Shown piece by piece: positions 9,972 to 21,275 of a DNA stretch of 64,000 nt (position 1 is its first letter; each line of letters begins with the position of its first letter). The notes beneath the pieces are model-generated. The model saw nothing but the letters and a program-made list of their open reading frames with translations. It was not told the origin of the DNA and did no database searches. A program made the position numbers and the translations under genes. Source of the stretch: Aurantiochytrium sp. KH105 (Eukaryota; Sar; Bigyra; Thraustochytrida; Thraustochytriidae); assembly GCA_003116975.1 (NCBI GenBank), contig BGKB01000038.1:463089-527088 (forward strand), read 5' to 3'.

Positions 9972-11045
9972 TTAGCGGTTGATCTCGGGGCCAATGTCGA
10001 AGTCCTTGCCACCAAGAGCGCGGCTCTTGCGGAAGGCAGCCCAGCAGGCATCCGAGACGACTGTACGTAATGCGCCGCGCTCAAGGTGGAAGAGCGCTTC
10101 TGAGGTGGTGCCACCGGGGGAGGTGATGTCGTTACGGAGAATCGTGACGGGGTTCTTGGAGAGCGACGAGTAGTGGGCGGTACCGATCATGGTCTGCTCG
10201 ACAAGGCGGGTGGCAAGGTCGCGGGGGAGACCCATGTGGACGCCGCTGTCGACCATTGCCTCCTGAAGGATGAGGAAGAAGGCCGGGCCGCTGCCGCTAA
10301 TAGCCGTGGAGGAATCGAGGATGTCTTCGTCGTCGACGCGCTCCTGCTCGCCGCAGGCCTCGAAGAGCTTGCTGATCTTGGTCTCGGTGCTTTCGTCAAC
10401 GCAGGGGTCGCAGGTCCAGACAGTCATACCCTCACCAATGGTGGAGGGCGTGTTGGGCATGGAGCGGCAGACCTTGTCACTTTCGAGACCGGTGCGCATC
10501 ATGTCCATGGTGAGGCCGGCGATGATGGAGATTGCGGTAAAGTTGCGGTCTTCAGCGGGGGTTGCCTTCTTGATCTGCTCAAAGACAGTCTTGACGGTGC
10601 GGGGCTTAACGGCGAGGATGACGAGGTCGGCCTCCTTGAGGAGATCCGCGGCGCCTCCGACGGTCTGGAAGGTGGTGATGTTGTACTCCTTTTCGAGGAG
10701 CTCGCGGCGGTTCTTGGCCGGGTCAATGGCAGAGACATCGAACTGCTGGGGAACGCCCTCGGGCGGGTTCACAAGGCCCGAGATCATCGCCTCGGCCATC
10801 TTGCCGCCTCCGATGAAGAGTGCCTTGACCTTTTGGTTGCCGGTGCTGACGTTGGCGTCGCTCGAGGCTCTCCTCAAGGAGCGGCGAGCCTCCATGCGGC
10901 TGATCTGCCTTGCCTCGGCCATCGTGGACGTGAGTGCCCTCGGGGTCGTAGCGGTCGCGGCTGCGGCGCCTACGCGGGTGCGCATGATAGGCGCCGCTGA
11001 GGCGCTGGCCACGGGCACGGCCCTTTTTGCGAGGAGTCCGAGCAT
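9972..11045 (-). CDS. Pyrroline-5-carboxylate reductase (P5CR), probably mitochondrial
   Basis: Last step of proline synthesis: NAD(P)H-dependent reduction of pyrroline-5-carboxylate. The 357-residue frame has the Rossmann nucleotide-binding motif FIGGGKMAEAMI (~residues 77-88), the VILAVKP strand, the RSMPNTP motif typical of P5CR, ISGSGPAFF near the substrate site, and the C-terminal ITSPGGTTSEAL signature. About 75 N-terminal residues precede the catalytic domain. They are Ala/Arg/Ser/Thr-rich with few acids, consistent with a mitochondrial or other organellar targeting sequence. Two further Met codons lie within this extension, so the mature start is uncertain. The 5' leader contains a CTG-rich microsatellite that in another frame gives poly-Gln. 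Confidence 0.95.
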   Translation of the reverse strand: MLGLLAKRAVPVASASAAPIMRTRVGAAAATATTPRALTSTMAEARQISRMEARRSLRRASSDANVSTGNQKVKALFIGGGKMAEAMISGLVNPPEGVPQQFDVSAIDPAKNRRELLEKEYNITTFQTVGGAADLLKEADLVILAVKPRTVKTVFEQIKKATPAEDRNFTAISIIAGLTMDMMRTGLESDKVCRSMPNTPSTIGEGMTVWTCDPCVDESTETKISKLFEACGEQERVDDEDILDSSTAISGSGPAFFLILQEAMVDSGVHMGLPRDLATRLVEQTMIGTAHYSSLSKNPVTILRNDITSPGGTTSEALFHLERGALRTVVSDACWAAFRKSRALGGKDFDIGPEINR

Positions 11046-11071
11046 CGTCTTGGGTGGGGTTGGGGCTTGGA

Positions 11072-11138
11072 GTTGCTGCTGCTGTTTGCGCTTGCTGCTG
11101 CTGCTGCTGCTGCTGCTGTTGCAGTTGCTGTTGCTGTA
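11072..11138. repeat. CTG/TTG trinucleotide microsatellite in the P5CR 5' leader
   Basis: Imperfect CTG and TTG units, with an unbroken CTG run around 11093-11119, about 30-90 bases upstream of the P5CR ATG (CAG repeats on the transcribed strand). Confidence 0.9.
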
Positions 11139-11823
11139 GCCTCGCGGCTGGTTTCGAGTTGGTTTGGGTTTTGCTTGCGACGCTCTCGCGCTCCTCGCTC
11201 GGCGCCCGTGCGAGTCGATTCGTTCTTTCTTCTTTCAACCCCCGAAAAAAACTTTCAATCCCCTCTCCTCTTTCCTCCCAACTTCCCCTCCTTTTCCTCG
11301 TTTTTTCTTTCGCGTTCATCGACCCGTCGCTCGGCCCTTTCAAATCCTGTTCACTCGGCAAATGGACGGATGTGGACTGGCCAAAAAACTTTTGACTATA
11401 AATAAAAAGTGAGAGCTCCCCTGTCTGAAAAGAAATCGATTAAAGAAAACAAAGAAAACAAACAAAAAATAACGCCGCCGGATCCGCCCTCGCAGCGGAT
11501 CCGCGCCGCCTTGCCGCCGTGCCGCCTGCCGCTGCCGCCTGCCGCGCCGCTTTGCCGCGCCGGCGCCTCGCGTCGCGCCGCCCCGCTCCCGCTCCCGCGC
11601 GTCTGCAGCGAGCGAGCGTGCCTGCGCGCGTTCGCAGAGGCGCGCCCTCCGGTGGCTGGCGGCGTTCCGGGGAAGCGGCGCAAGCGCGGCGAGCGTGAGC
11701 GGCGGAAGAGAGCCGAAGAGCCTCAGCCTCTCCCTCTCCATACTATGCTAGCACCGCCACCGTTGCAGCCTTGTCTAGCAGTAGTTCTCAGGCCGCCCAG
11801 GGAAGAGAAAGAGAGAGCGCCGA

Positions 11824-11850
11824 GGCAGGCAGGCAGGCAGGCAGGCAAGC
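11824..11850. repeat. (GGCA)n microsatellite
   Basis: Six consecutive GGCA units in the gene desert. Confidence 0.85.
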
Positions 11851-14530
11851 TGGGCGGCCAGCTCTGGAGCGCGGGCTCCTTCGTGTCGCCGCCTCGCGGC
11901 GGCCGACTCCGCGCGCGCGAGGGGAGACAGGGCGGCCTGGCTGCTGGCCGCATCGCGGCCACGGCCACGGCCACGGCCACCTGGCTGCAGCAGTGGCAGC
12001 TGGCAGCTGGCACTGGTACTGGCGGGCGTGTCACTCCCTGCCAGCCAGCCGCGCCACTGGACGCGCGACGTCTGTCCTCGATGAGACACCCGCCGTGTGT
12101 CTGTCTCCCCCTCCGGCTGGCTACGCCGACTGACTGACTGACTAATGTAAACGGCCGCCGATACCGACTTGCAGCGGCCACGTGTCCACTTGTCCGCCGC
12201 GTGTGAGCCGACTTGGCCGCGCTCTGCGCGCGCGCGCCGGCCACGAGAAGGAATCCCAACCGGAAAAAAAAAGGAAAATGAAAGAAAAAGAAAATATAAA
12301 AGGAAAAGAAAAGAAAAAAGAAAGAAAAAGTATACCTTTTGGTTGGCGGGCAGCGACCATGGCGACTTGAACTCGCTCCTAGAATAAAGTAAAGAATAAT
12401 TTATAATCAACTATACCATGCCAAGCCTCTGCGCGCCCGTCGCGTTCCTTCCAGTTCCCGGATGGGAAAAACTGTTCCCGTGTTCCCCCGGTTTTCCTTT
12501 TTGGAAGCTTTCGCGGGTAGGACAGTCTAGCAAGATGCTAGACGCCGTTGCGGGACCCATCCCATTGGTCTACAGACCAAAACAGGTCCCCCGCAGTCAC
12601 TGTTGCAGCTGCTCCGCGCCTTGTGTCGCCACGTTCTGTAGGGAAATTGTGCGCGGCCGCCACTGGTCGGCGGGTCGGCCTCCCTGCACGGCGTCCTCAG
12701 AGGAAGCGGAGAGGAGGGCGCTGCGCTGCGGGAGACTATCCGTCACGAAGTTGTAGCTCCGAGAGGGGATAGTTGTCGGACAGCTCCTCCCAACCACGCC
12801 CAGAGACTGTCAGAGGACGACACTGCGAGGCCGAGTCGCCAGTGGCGAATAAAGGAAGCGCGGGGCCCGTCCAGAGCAAGGCTATGGCCCGCACCGCCCC
12901 ACATACTGCTCCGCGTGTCCCGCCAGCGGCGGGTCAGCTAGCTACCCCTCCAATGGCGGCGTCCCAGGTCGCTCGGCTCGCCTCCTTGGCGCCGTCGAGC
13001 CGGCTGCTCGAGCCCATGCTCGCGCTCGCGCTCGTGCTTGTGCCATGCCGCCGCTGCGGATCTCGGCGCCGTGGCGCTCCCTCCTCTCTCCCCGAGCCCT
13101 GGGCCGAGGCGCAGCCCTCGGCGCCGCACGCTCGCCGCCTGCGCGCGAGCGTCAGCGTGCGTGCGTGAGTCCCAGCCACTCTGCCGAGAGAGAGCACGAG
13201 ATGCGTTCCGAGAGCGGCAGGGTCCCGGGCGGGACTCGGAGAGAGGAGAGGGTTTTTTTTATCATGGTGGAGTTGGAGGAGATGGTGATGGTGATGATGA
13301 TGGATGCTGATGGCCGGTTGAGGCCAGCAGCTGTGCGCTGCTCGCGCTGGGCTCGGCTCAAGTCGCTGCAGGACGGGGCGGCCACCGCAAGGCACGGCAC
13401 AGCACGGCTCGGCAGGGCGTTGAGCGAAGCCAAGCCAGCCTGCCAGCTGCAGCACGCAGCACGCAGCTGCAGCAGCACAGACCGGGGAGCGCGTGCGGTC
13501 CTGATCTTCGCGCCTTCTGATCTTCAAAAAGGTGTCAATTGCCGGCACAGACAACTTGATGCACCAAGCTGGCCAAGCACAGCAAGCAAGTGAAGCTTGC
13601 GAACTCTAGTCAACCGTTCTCAGGTCAAGAAACCCAGCAGGTTTGCCAAGAGCATCATGCGTGCCAGCCATCCTGGCCGCGCTGGTGCGAGACGACGCCT
13701 GCGATGCCAAGCCATCCCATCCCATCCCGTCTCATCCTGACGCCAGTGCAGCCCTGAAGAGGAGAAGAAGAAGCCCAGCAGAGAGCTAGCGAGCCGTGCC
13801 CTGCACGCGCGACAACGATGCGACAGAGGCCGAGGGCCTCCCGAGATCCTCAGGACGCGCGTCCCATGCGAGAGGCGCAGGGTCGCATCTTGGAGCGCTC
13901 GCGCAGGCTTGCGAACTTGAAGAGAACGACACCGACAGCGATTCGGCGAGCGTTCAAATGGCGCGGCCCCGTGAATCCGGGACGCATTGGTGAAACAAAT
14001 GCGTGGATGCATCGGCATGCGGGCTTTACAAGAAGCAACCCCGGCGGAACGGCTGTGAAAATTCCGTCGGCACGGTCGAACCGAATCCGGGCGCGATACC
14101 TCGGAGCGCCTACTTGAGAAGCAGCTGCAGCAACCGTGCGTCAGCGTCAGCGTGCCGTGCCGCAGCCGCGCCGAGCCTCAGGTCACCTCGACAGGCTCCG
14201 GAGCTGCTGGCACGGCACGTCTCGAGACCGCAGTCGCAGTCGCAGTCGCGGCATGTGATGCGAGGCACGGAGCTCGCTTCTTGTCACGTTCTTTGGATCC
14301 AAGATGGATGGTGCTGTACGCACAAGATGCAGTGCAGCTGCAACACAAAGCGAAGGTGCTGTAGCACGGCACCATGCTGTGCTGTGCTGCGCTGAGCTGT
14401 ACTGTAAAAAATATCCTGCCATACGGTACGAGGCTGGTCTCGCCTGCGAGGCTTGCATTGCTTTCTGTTACAGTTGTTGCTGTTGCGCTGGATCTGCACG
14501 AGACGATGCAGCTGCAGCTGTAGATGCTGG

Positions 14531-14560
14531 CATGCGATGCGATGCGATGCGATGCGATGT
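14531..14560. repeat. (ATGCG)n pentanucleotide array, copy 1
   Basis: Five ATGCG units. The same unit recurs in a longer array at 16774-16820. Confidence 0.85.
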
Positions 14561-16317
14561 CATGCCACGCCATCCCATGCAACGCCGGCCCTCGATCGAG
14601 ACTAGCGCGGGCCAAAGAGCTCTCTCTCCCCGCGCACGATCTTTCGCAGCTGCTGCTGGTGTGGCTGCTGGCGGTGCTGATATCCTGCACCGATCATCCG
14701 CTATTCGATCTGCTCCGGCTCGGGAGACCTGTGTGGGACTCGCTCGATCGCGATCCTCGCGGCCACGCCAGCAGCACCAGCAGCAGCAGCAAGCAACGCA
14801 AGGTTCCGCGCCTGCGTCGTTAGCTGAGCCAGCGAGCGCTTCACGTTGGTTCTTTCGCTCGTTCGTTTTCTCGCCGGCCAGCAGCGGCATTGCAGGCAGG
14901 CAAGCAGGCGCGGCGAGGCGATTCTCGACCGGCGGGGCAGCTCTGCGCGTCCCCGCTCTGGTCGGCCGGAACCTGTGTTTTGCTCGCTCGGGACAAAGGC
15001 CATCGGTCGCCTGCCTCTGGCTGCTGGCAGCACAGCTGCCGAGGCGACTCGTGTCGCTGTCGCTGTCGGCAGTGGCGGCACGGAGGGCCCGCGGCAGAGG
15101 CGTCGACCTTGGGCGTGGAGACGAGCGCTCAGCGAGAGGTGCCGCAGCCGGGGTCGCGGCTCCGCGCCCGCCCGGGTCCATCTGGCCCTCTTCCCTTTCG
15201 CCTTGCCTTACATCCCGCTTCGCCTCCGTACCGCGTGCTCTTGTTTTGATGGCGCCTTAGATCTAACTGCCGCGGATCTTTGCGCTGGTGCTGCTTGCTG
15301 TTGCTTTGCTCTGGCTGCTGCTCTGCTCTGCTCTGCTGCTTGACGTCTCCAGGTCGCCCGCGTCGACGCGAGACGATACGAGTCGGCTGCGAGACGATGC
15401 GAGCCCGGGGCCTTCCTTGCCCTCGCCCGCCGCGCCGCCTCGCCGTGGCCAGGCAGGCCTCGAGGTCCGCGTCGGAAAGCGGGCACGCGCCGCGAGGGAC
15501 GCGGGCGGCCGCGGCCCGCGAGGCCGGGTCGGGTGGAGTCGAGTTGAGTGGAGTCGGTGGATGGGTCGGATGGCTGGGTGGGTGGGCAAGGGTGATTAGA
15601 TTCATTCCAGAACTCCACGGGTGCCAGTGGCGGCGGTCTGGAAAGGCGTCTCAATTGAACGGTGGCGGCGGAAAAACAAATAAAGCAAAGTAAAGAATGT
15701 TGAAAGCCAATGAATAAATGAATGAATGGCCACTGGAAAGAGAGAAGTTGTTTCTTTTTCCGCATTTTCAGCCAACTCCCAAAAGCTGGTGGACAAAGCC
15801 GGACAAAAACAAAGGTGGATAAAATGAAAATGAAAAAGGAAAGTAAAAAGGAATGGTTGGGAAAGTAAAACAATAAAATAAAATATTTTAAGCGTCTGCT
15901 TCCTGATCGAGCCGGTCCAGGCTTCCCGCGACCGACCCTCCTTGGCACCGCGCCGCGCTACGGCCAAACGTCGCTGCTGCTCACGACGGTACCGCCGCTC
16001 CCTCCGCAGCCGGCCGGGCCAGGCTGGCTGGGGCCGTGTACCGACCGCTGCACTGCAGCTGCACTGCGCGCGCGCGCAGGCTCAGGACCAGGCCCAGCCA
16101 GGGCCGCGTGTCCATTTCGCGCTCCGCGCTGCAGTATAGGCGGAATAAAGGGCGAGCTAACTGGAAGTAAAAGATTTGAGAGCAGGAGTTATTTTTTCAA
16201 GATTCCCCGGACTGTGCTGGCATCGCGCGCGTCCACCCATCCTAGGCATGCGTCCATTTCCGACGCGACGCGGACCGCGAGAGCGACGCGCGGCCAGACG
16301 TGGTCGGCAGTACAGGC

Positions 16318-16398
16318 GTGCGTGCATGCATGCATGCATGCACGCACGCGAGCAGCACAGCGGCCTGGCCGCCGACCGACCGACCGACCGACCGACCC
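16318..16398. repeat. (GCAT)n/(GCAC)n and (CCGA)n tetranucleotide arrays
   Basis: An alternating GCAT then GCAC tract at 16322-16350 and six CCGA units at 16373-16397, separated by unique sequence. Confidence 0.8.
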
Positions 16399-16773
16399 TG
16401 ATCAGGGCCGATGCATCCTGGGCAGCCAGGGAAGTGCTCGGAGGCCGGCCACGATGGTCTCGCCTTCTTGTCTTGCTTTTGACTTGTCTTGACTTGCTTT
16501 TGCCTTACTACTTGCCTTTTCAGGGCCGCCGAACCGCGCCCTGGCTGGATGCCTCCTCATCAGGCTGCCAACTCGCCAGAACAAGCTCACCGGCCATGGC
16601 AGCGCAAGCTCATCAGCCAGCCAGCCAGCTCAAGCCATGGGCCGCTTGCGCAAAAGTAGCCCATACGGCGAGCAGCAGAGAGGAGGCTTGGCCCACCACT
16701 CACAAGTTGGCCTGGCACGGCTACCACCGATTCTGGTGAAAGAAAAAAGGGCGCGCGCGCGTCGATTGTGAGC

Positions 16774-16820
16774 GCGATGCGATGCGATGCGATGCGATGC
16801 GATGCGATGCGATGCGTGCG
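16774..16820. repeat. (ATGCG)n pentanucleotide array, copy 2
   Basis: About nine ATGCG units, ending 26 bases beyond the stop codon of the SCYL2-like gene. Confidence 0.9.
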
Positions 16821-16845
16821 TGCACCTGCACGCCGCATTTAATGT

Positions 16846-19449
16846 TCAAGAGAGAAAGTCGAAGGGATCAGCTGCAGAGTCCGCCGGAGGCCTGCCTTGT
16901 GGCTTCATTGGCATCGCGAAAGGACTGGCTTGTTGCGGTTCGAGCGGCACACTGGCGGCCTGAACCCCAGGGGCATTGTATGCCATAGCAAAGGGCTTGA
17001 GCGTCCCTAAAGCGTTATTTCCTTGCTGCTGTTGAAACTGTTCTTGATTATTGTGTTGCTGTTGCGGCACGAGCGGGGTGCTCATGCCCTGAGGCTTGAA
17101 TGTCGTCGGCCCCTCGGAGGCAGTAGTGATTTGTTGTAGTTGCTGTTGCCGCTGCGGCGGCGCAAGAGGCGCAAGCGGCACGCTCGACACGCTCGATGTG
17201 GCGGGCGGTTCAGAAGGGTCCGAAGCAACGAAAAATGAACTCCTGGCCGCAGGTGACGGAAAAGAGGTGTCCGCGTGCGGCAGCGACAGCGTAAAGCTCT
17301 CGCCAACCGCAGTAGCTGCCGCGATGGCGTCCTCCCCATCAAAGGAGTCCGTCGTCGCCACCTTACTCTTGCGCGAGAAACCAAGCTCCTCTCGACGCCG
17401 ACGAGTCAAATCGCACAGGAGCAACTTTGCGACCTGGGAAACTTTCATAAACTGATCCAGGGATAATGTTGGTTCGCACGAGAGCGAAGATACCATGGGA
17501 AGGATGTTGCGTCCGAGCTGGCTCGTCTGCGCCGTCTTGGTACACGATTCCAATACGCCAACCGCCGCCATGAGGACCCCTGCACTGCGGTCCGCTTTTA
17601 CACACGTTTGCACGAGCGGAAAGACGCTCCCTGAAAGCATCTCATGCGAAATGGCATCTTGACGCAAAAGGCCCGTCACCGCTACTAGTGCGTGCACGCG
17701 TACACTCGTCAACAGCTGCTGCTGTTCCTGCTGTGACGAGTGCGCCGCGGCCGCGGCGCCTACTCCATGGGCGCTTGGAGGCCCAGCTACTCGCTTTTGC
17801 ACACGTCCAAGTCCAGAGACAATTACACTCTCCACACGCCGAACAGGGAGATGCACGCGAAGCGCATTCACGGTCGGCACCAGCTCCTTGAGTGCGGCAA
17901 TTACAATTTGTGGCGTTGATGACTCCAGCAAAAAACCGAGTGCTCCAAGCACATGGCTCTCCACAAATGTGCCATCACCAACGCTAGCGAGGGCCGAAAG
18001 ATGCCGCGCAATCTGTAGTCCCAGCTGTGGTGGTACGGGTCTTCCGCTACTAGGAGGCCGTAAAAGCGCGCCCAAGTTCGCAGACATGAGTGTGGCAAAG
18101 TCCTCGCGCGGAATGGCGCGCGCAATGCTCACGAGCAACGGCAAACAGTATGGCGCGAGCTCCGGCGCGCGCGACAGCTGCGCAATTTTGGGGAGAACCA
18201 TCTCGCGCTGTAGGCGCAGAGGGAGTTCTTGAATCGGAGTTTGTAACGACGTCAGCTCCTGCGTCTGTAGGCGGAGATCTGCTAGCTCCAGCAGTCCCTC
18301 CACTCGAATCACAGTGCGCAGAGGCCCCTCTTGTTTGAAAAAGGCGCATTCAAGGACTTCGCGAGCGCCTGGACGCTGCGTTGGCATCACCTGCAAGGCA
18401 CGGCCAACAACATGGCGAAGGAGCTGTGGAACCTTGTCCAGCCCTCGAGTGTGGGCATCTTGAGCCGCATGCACCACTGCTGTGTGCCAGTCGCTGAGGC
18501 GACGCCGGTCCCTAGCTTCCGAACCTCCTCCAGCCACAAACGAACCCTGCGAGTACACCTCAAAGGCCAGCGCGCCGAACGACCAAATATCTGCTTTCTC
18601 ATTGTACACGTGCGGGGTTTGCAAAAGCTCCGGGGCGCAGTGATACAGTGACGGCGGGGGCGGGTATCGCGGCACCACCTCTTGCGGATACACGCCCTCA
18701 AGCCGATCGCATTGCATGCGCATGCCTACTGCTGTGCGCTGTTTCTGCAAAAAGCCAAAGCCTCCGAGTTTCCACTGCCCTGCAGGCGTCACGAAAATTG
18801 TGCGCGGAGAGAGATTCCCGTGGACCATTCCGTTCGCATGTAAAAAGTCCAGCGCGCGACTCAGATGCAAGAACCCGCATGCTATCTCGAATGAGGACGG
18901 CGCGTAATCTCGCATCTCCTCCGTAATGTCATCATTCTCCAGGCCAACAAACTCCTTACTGCACGCGTTGGCAAGCGACAAAAACACTGGCTCTGTCACG
19001 AAAGCCAGTGTCGATCGTGTCTCGGGAAGAATTTCCTTCACAATTAGCACATGAGGATGTCGTACGCTTGCAAGGGCTTTGATACCCTCACGCAGCATGC
19101 GCAAGGTTTCTTCCTGGGCTCGCACATTGGGGACTAGTTTCGCCAGCGCGCTCTTGCTGCACACAAATACCGAGCAGGCCCCGTTTTCGGTCGGAATTCC
19201 AGCTGGCGCACCACCTTGCCCACCTCGATGACCTCCGCTAGCTCCAGTCGCTGCGCGCGAGTCATACGCTTCGTGCACCCGAAAGAGAAAGGCAACGTCG
19301 CCCGAGGCCTGCGGCTGCACCTTGGCATGATAGCGTTTCCCCCACCATTGTCGCTTCGAGCCGTCGTCCTTGTCGCTTGCGCCTCGGGGACCCCCAATCG
19401 ATGCCCCGGAGGTCGCCTGCGCCGCGCTCGCGAGCAGCTTCCCCAGCAT
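16846..19449 (-). CDS. SCYL2/CVAK104-like pseudokinase (SCY1 family)
   Basis: 867 residues. The N-terminal ~380 residues are a kinase fold that has lost catalysis. The HRD motif is replaced by HGN at ~210-212 (GMVHGNLSPRTIF) and DFG by GGF at ~229-231 (WKLGGFGF), as in the SCYL2 branch. A central Leu-rich helical region (~385-690) fits the HEAT-like repeats of SCY1 proteins. The tail is Pro/Gln-rich, with poly-Gln runs, and ends ADPFDFLS; DPF motifs bind the AP-2 appendage. SCYL2 proteins act in clathrin-mediated traffic between TGN and endosomes, so the same role is inferred. There is a Gly-rich insert (~69-82) in the kinase N-lobe. The gene is divergent from the tubby-like gene, with ~710 bases between the two starts. 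Confidence 0.9.
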   Translation of the reverse strand: MLGKLLASAAQATSGASIGGPRGASDKDDGSKRQWWGKRYHAKVQPQASGDVAFLFRVHEAYDSRAATGASGGHRGGQGGAPAGIPTENGACSVFVCSKSALAKLVPNVRAQEETLRMLREGIKALASVRHPHVLIVKEILPETRSTLAFVTEPVFLSLANACSKEFVGLENDDITEEMRDYAPSSFEIACGFLHLSRALDFLHANGMVHGNLSPRTIFVTPAGQWKLGGFGFLQKQRTAVGMRMQCDRLEGVYPQEVVPRYPPPPSLYHCAPELLQTPHVYNEKADIWSFGALAFEVYSQGSFVAGGGSEARDRRRLSDWHTAVVHAAQDAHTRGLDKVPQLLRHVVGRALQVMPTQRPGAREVLECAFFKQEGPLRTVIRVEGLLELADLRLQTQELTSLQTPIQELPLRLQREMVLPKIAQLSRAPELAPYCLPLLVSIARAIPREDFATLMSANLGALLRPPSSGRPVPPQLGLQIARHLSALASVGDGTFVESHVLGALGFLLESSTPQIVIAALKELVPTVNALRVHLPVRRVESVIVSGLGRVQKRVAGPPSAHGVGAAAAAHSSQQEQQQLLTSVRVHALVAVTGLLRQDAISHEMLSGSVFPLVQTCVKADRSAGVLMAAVGVLESCTKTAQTSQLGRNILPMVSSLSCEPTLSLDQFMKVSQVAKLLLCDLTRRRREELGFSRKSKVATTDSFDGEDAIAAATAVGESFTLSLPHADTSFPSPAARSSFFVASDPSEPPATSSVSSVPLAPLAPPQRQQQLQQITTASEGPTTFKPQGMSTPLVPQQQHNNQEQFQQQQGNNALGTLKPFAMAYNAPGVQAASVPLEPQQASPFAMPMKPQGRPPADSAADPFDFLS

Positions 19450-20161
19450 CCTCCTCCCGCGCTCCTCTCTCGAGTTGAGAGATCGATCTGGGCTCTCTCG
19501 TCTCTCCCTCTCGCACTCTCACTCCTTTTCTCTCTTCAGAGGCAGCAGCCAGAAAACATGCATCGTCGTAAAAGGTCTATTTACAGACCTATCTATCCGT
19601 TTGCGGCCCGGACTTCGAATCCTCCAAGTTAAACTCCGGTGCAAAGACTCTCGACACAGGCGGAAGGACGGCCAAAGGCGGCTTGTCCGGGCCGAGTGAC
19701 GGCTGCGCAAGGGCAGATTCGTTAGTTTGTAGCTCACTCAACCCTTGAATTATTGAAGCAGGCAATAGAAGTTCTTGGTGGTGTTGTACGTCACTAATGT
19801 ACGTTCCTTCAAATGTTCTAGTATTGATCACAAAAGCTCGTTACACTGACTGCGAACCAGGCTCGGTCGCCGGACCGCTCAAAGGTAACGGAATATCATG
19901 ATTGGACTGTCTGCATGACTCGGAATTAGAATTAGACTGTCTGCATGAACTTGAGAATTGGCAAAGAAAGCAGATATATCTTCTGTGCATGAACACCCGC
20001 GCTGTTATAAAACGCCAGCGCAGAGCATATCTTTATTCCAGACGCAATCAAGCCAACGAGCGCGAGGCGCTGCAAGTTGTAGCTTGCCTTGCGTACTGTC
20101 TGTCGCTAGACGACCAGGCGCAGACAAGCATTGCACGGACGCTCACGTGATTGTATCGATA
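19450..20161. other. Divergent 5' region shared by SCYL2-like and tubby-like genes
   Basis: Starts with a CT/CTCT-rich stretch (19461-19545) next to the SCYL2 start. Two near-identical copies of GACTGTCTGCATGA lie at 19904-19918 and ~19935-19949. The frame upstream of the tubby ATG is open to 19958 but only through a TTG, so I treat it as leader. No other gene seen. Confidence 0.6.
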
Positions 20162-21217
20162 ATGGTGACAAAGTTCAGGCCGTCGCAGCCACTCGAACAG
20201 AATGAAGCGTATGATCGCTCGTGCATGGACGAGGACGACGAGGAACTCGAAACAATTGAGCTGCCGGAAACAGATGATGATCGGTCAAAGATCAAGACAG
20301 CGCATCATGTCAGTGAATCCCGTAGCGCATTCGCCGACAAAGAGGCAAGAGCGAATGCCGCAGACGCAAAGCTTGTGATTGAAATTCCAGAGACGGACAA
20401 CTATGGAGATTGCAATGTCAATGATCGTCTTGAAATCCCCGAAACCCCGGAGAATCCTTCGCAGTCGTACGATGAGGCGGAGAGCGTCTTCAATTTTCAA
20501 GAGCACCTTTCGCAAGACCAACCGACTTCGGACTCCACTGAGGAATTTGCAAAGCTACGACGCTGTGTTATTGTACGAGAGCGTAGCTTGATACACCGCT
20601 TGGCCGGCAAGGAGTTTTATTTCCTCTTTCTTGAAACACCGGTCTCCACGTCTGATCGCTGTGAAGATCATCGACATTCTTTGCTCGAAGACAGCCGTTC
20701 CAAACAAGTTCGACCCACATCCACGCCCAACTCTGACGCTGGCCTGAATGCAGACAGCAAAAGCCCAAATTACGAGCTCCTTCTCATTGCGAAGCGTGAT
20801 CGACGCAAGGAAAAGGTGAAAATTTACGATGTGTGCAAGGAAATTTGCCCCAAGACAGAGGCGCTCATTGATATTGCCAAGGACAACATCGCAAACGTCG
20901 AAGCCTCTACGTCAGGAAGCTTCTTCGTGTACGATTGTTTTGACCAGGCGCTCACGGTGCAATACGAGCGAAGTGCGCTCACGAAGAGGCTTGGAGAAGG
21001 CTTTGTCCCTCGCGCTGTTCAAATCAATCTCTATCCTGCAGATCGATTGCAACGAAACCAGCACGTTCCGATGGAGGAGAACCTTGGTGACTTGTTGGCT
21101 CTCTCCCACTCTTCAACGAGCTCTGACACGAGCCAGAGCAGCAGCTGCAAGTGTAACGACGAAACAAACAACGACTCTGCTGCATCGAGCGGAGATCTTC
21201 GGCTTGGAATGAACATC

Positions 21218-21275
<58 letters not shown>

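Larger units (their letters stand above)
11139..16845. other. 5.7-kb gene desert of GC-rich low-complexity DNA with A-rich islands
   Basis: No recognisable protein on either strand. Long frames are Arg/Ala/Ser/Pro-rich, mostly lack ATG starts, and shift with each repeat. Three A-rich islands interrupt the GC-rich background: ~11385-11475, ~12258-12415 and ~15670-15895. The rest is dense with short tandem repeats (CTG, GCC, CAGC, GCGAT, GCAT, CCGA, GGCA). A 9-bp inverted repeat around GGATCC sits at 11479-11503, and an 8-bp inverted repeat (TTGGTCTA/TAGACCAA type) near 12565-12581. No tRNA, snRNA or rRNA motif was recognised. Confidence 0.55.

Noticed and set aside
10173-11139. 275- and 289-codon plus-strand ORFs
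   Set aside because: Antisense of P5CR; no independent evidence.
11340-16739. Numerous 100-320-codon ORFs in the gene desert
   Set aside because: Most begin at GTG/TTG/CTG, composition follows base bias, frames change at each repeat, no family motif seen on either strand.
19598-19632. tRNA T-arm-like GGACTTCGAATCCTCC
   Set aside because: No matching acceptor, D-arm or anticodon stem within 75 bases on either side.
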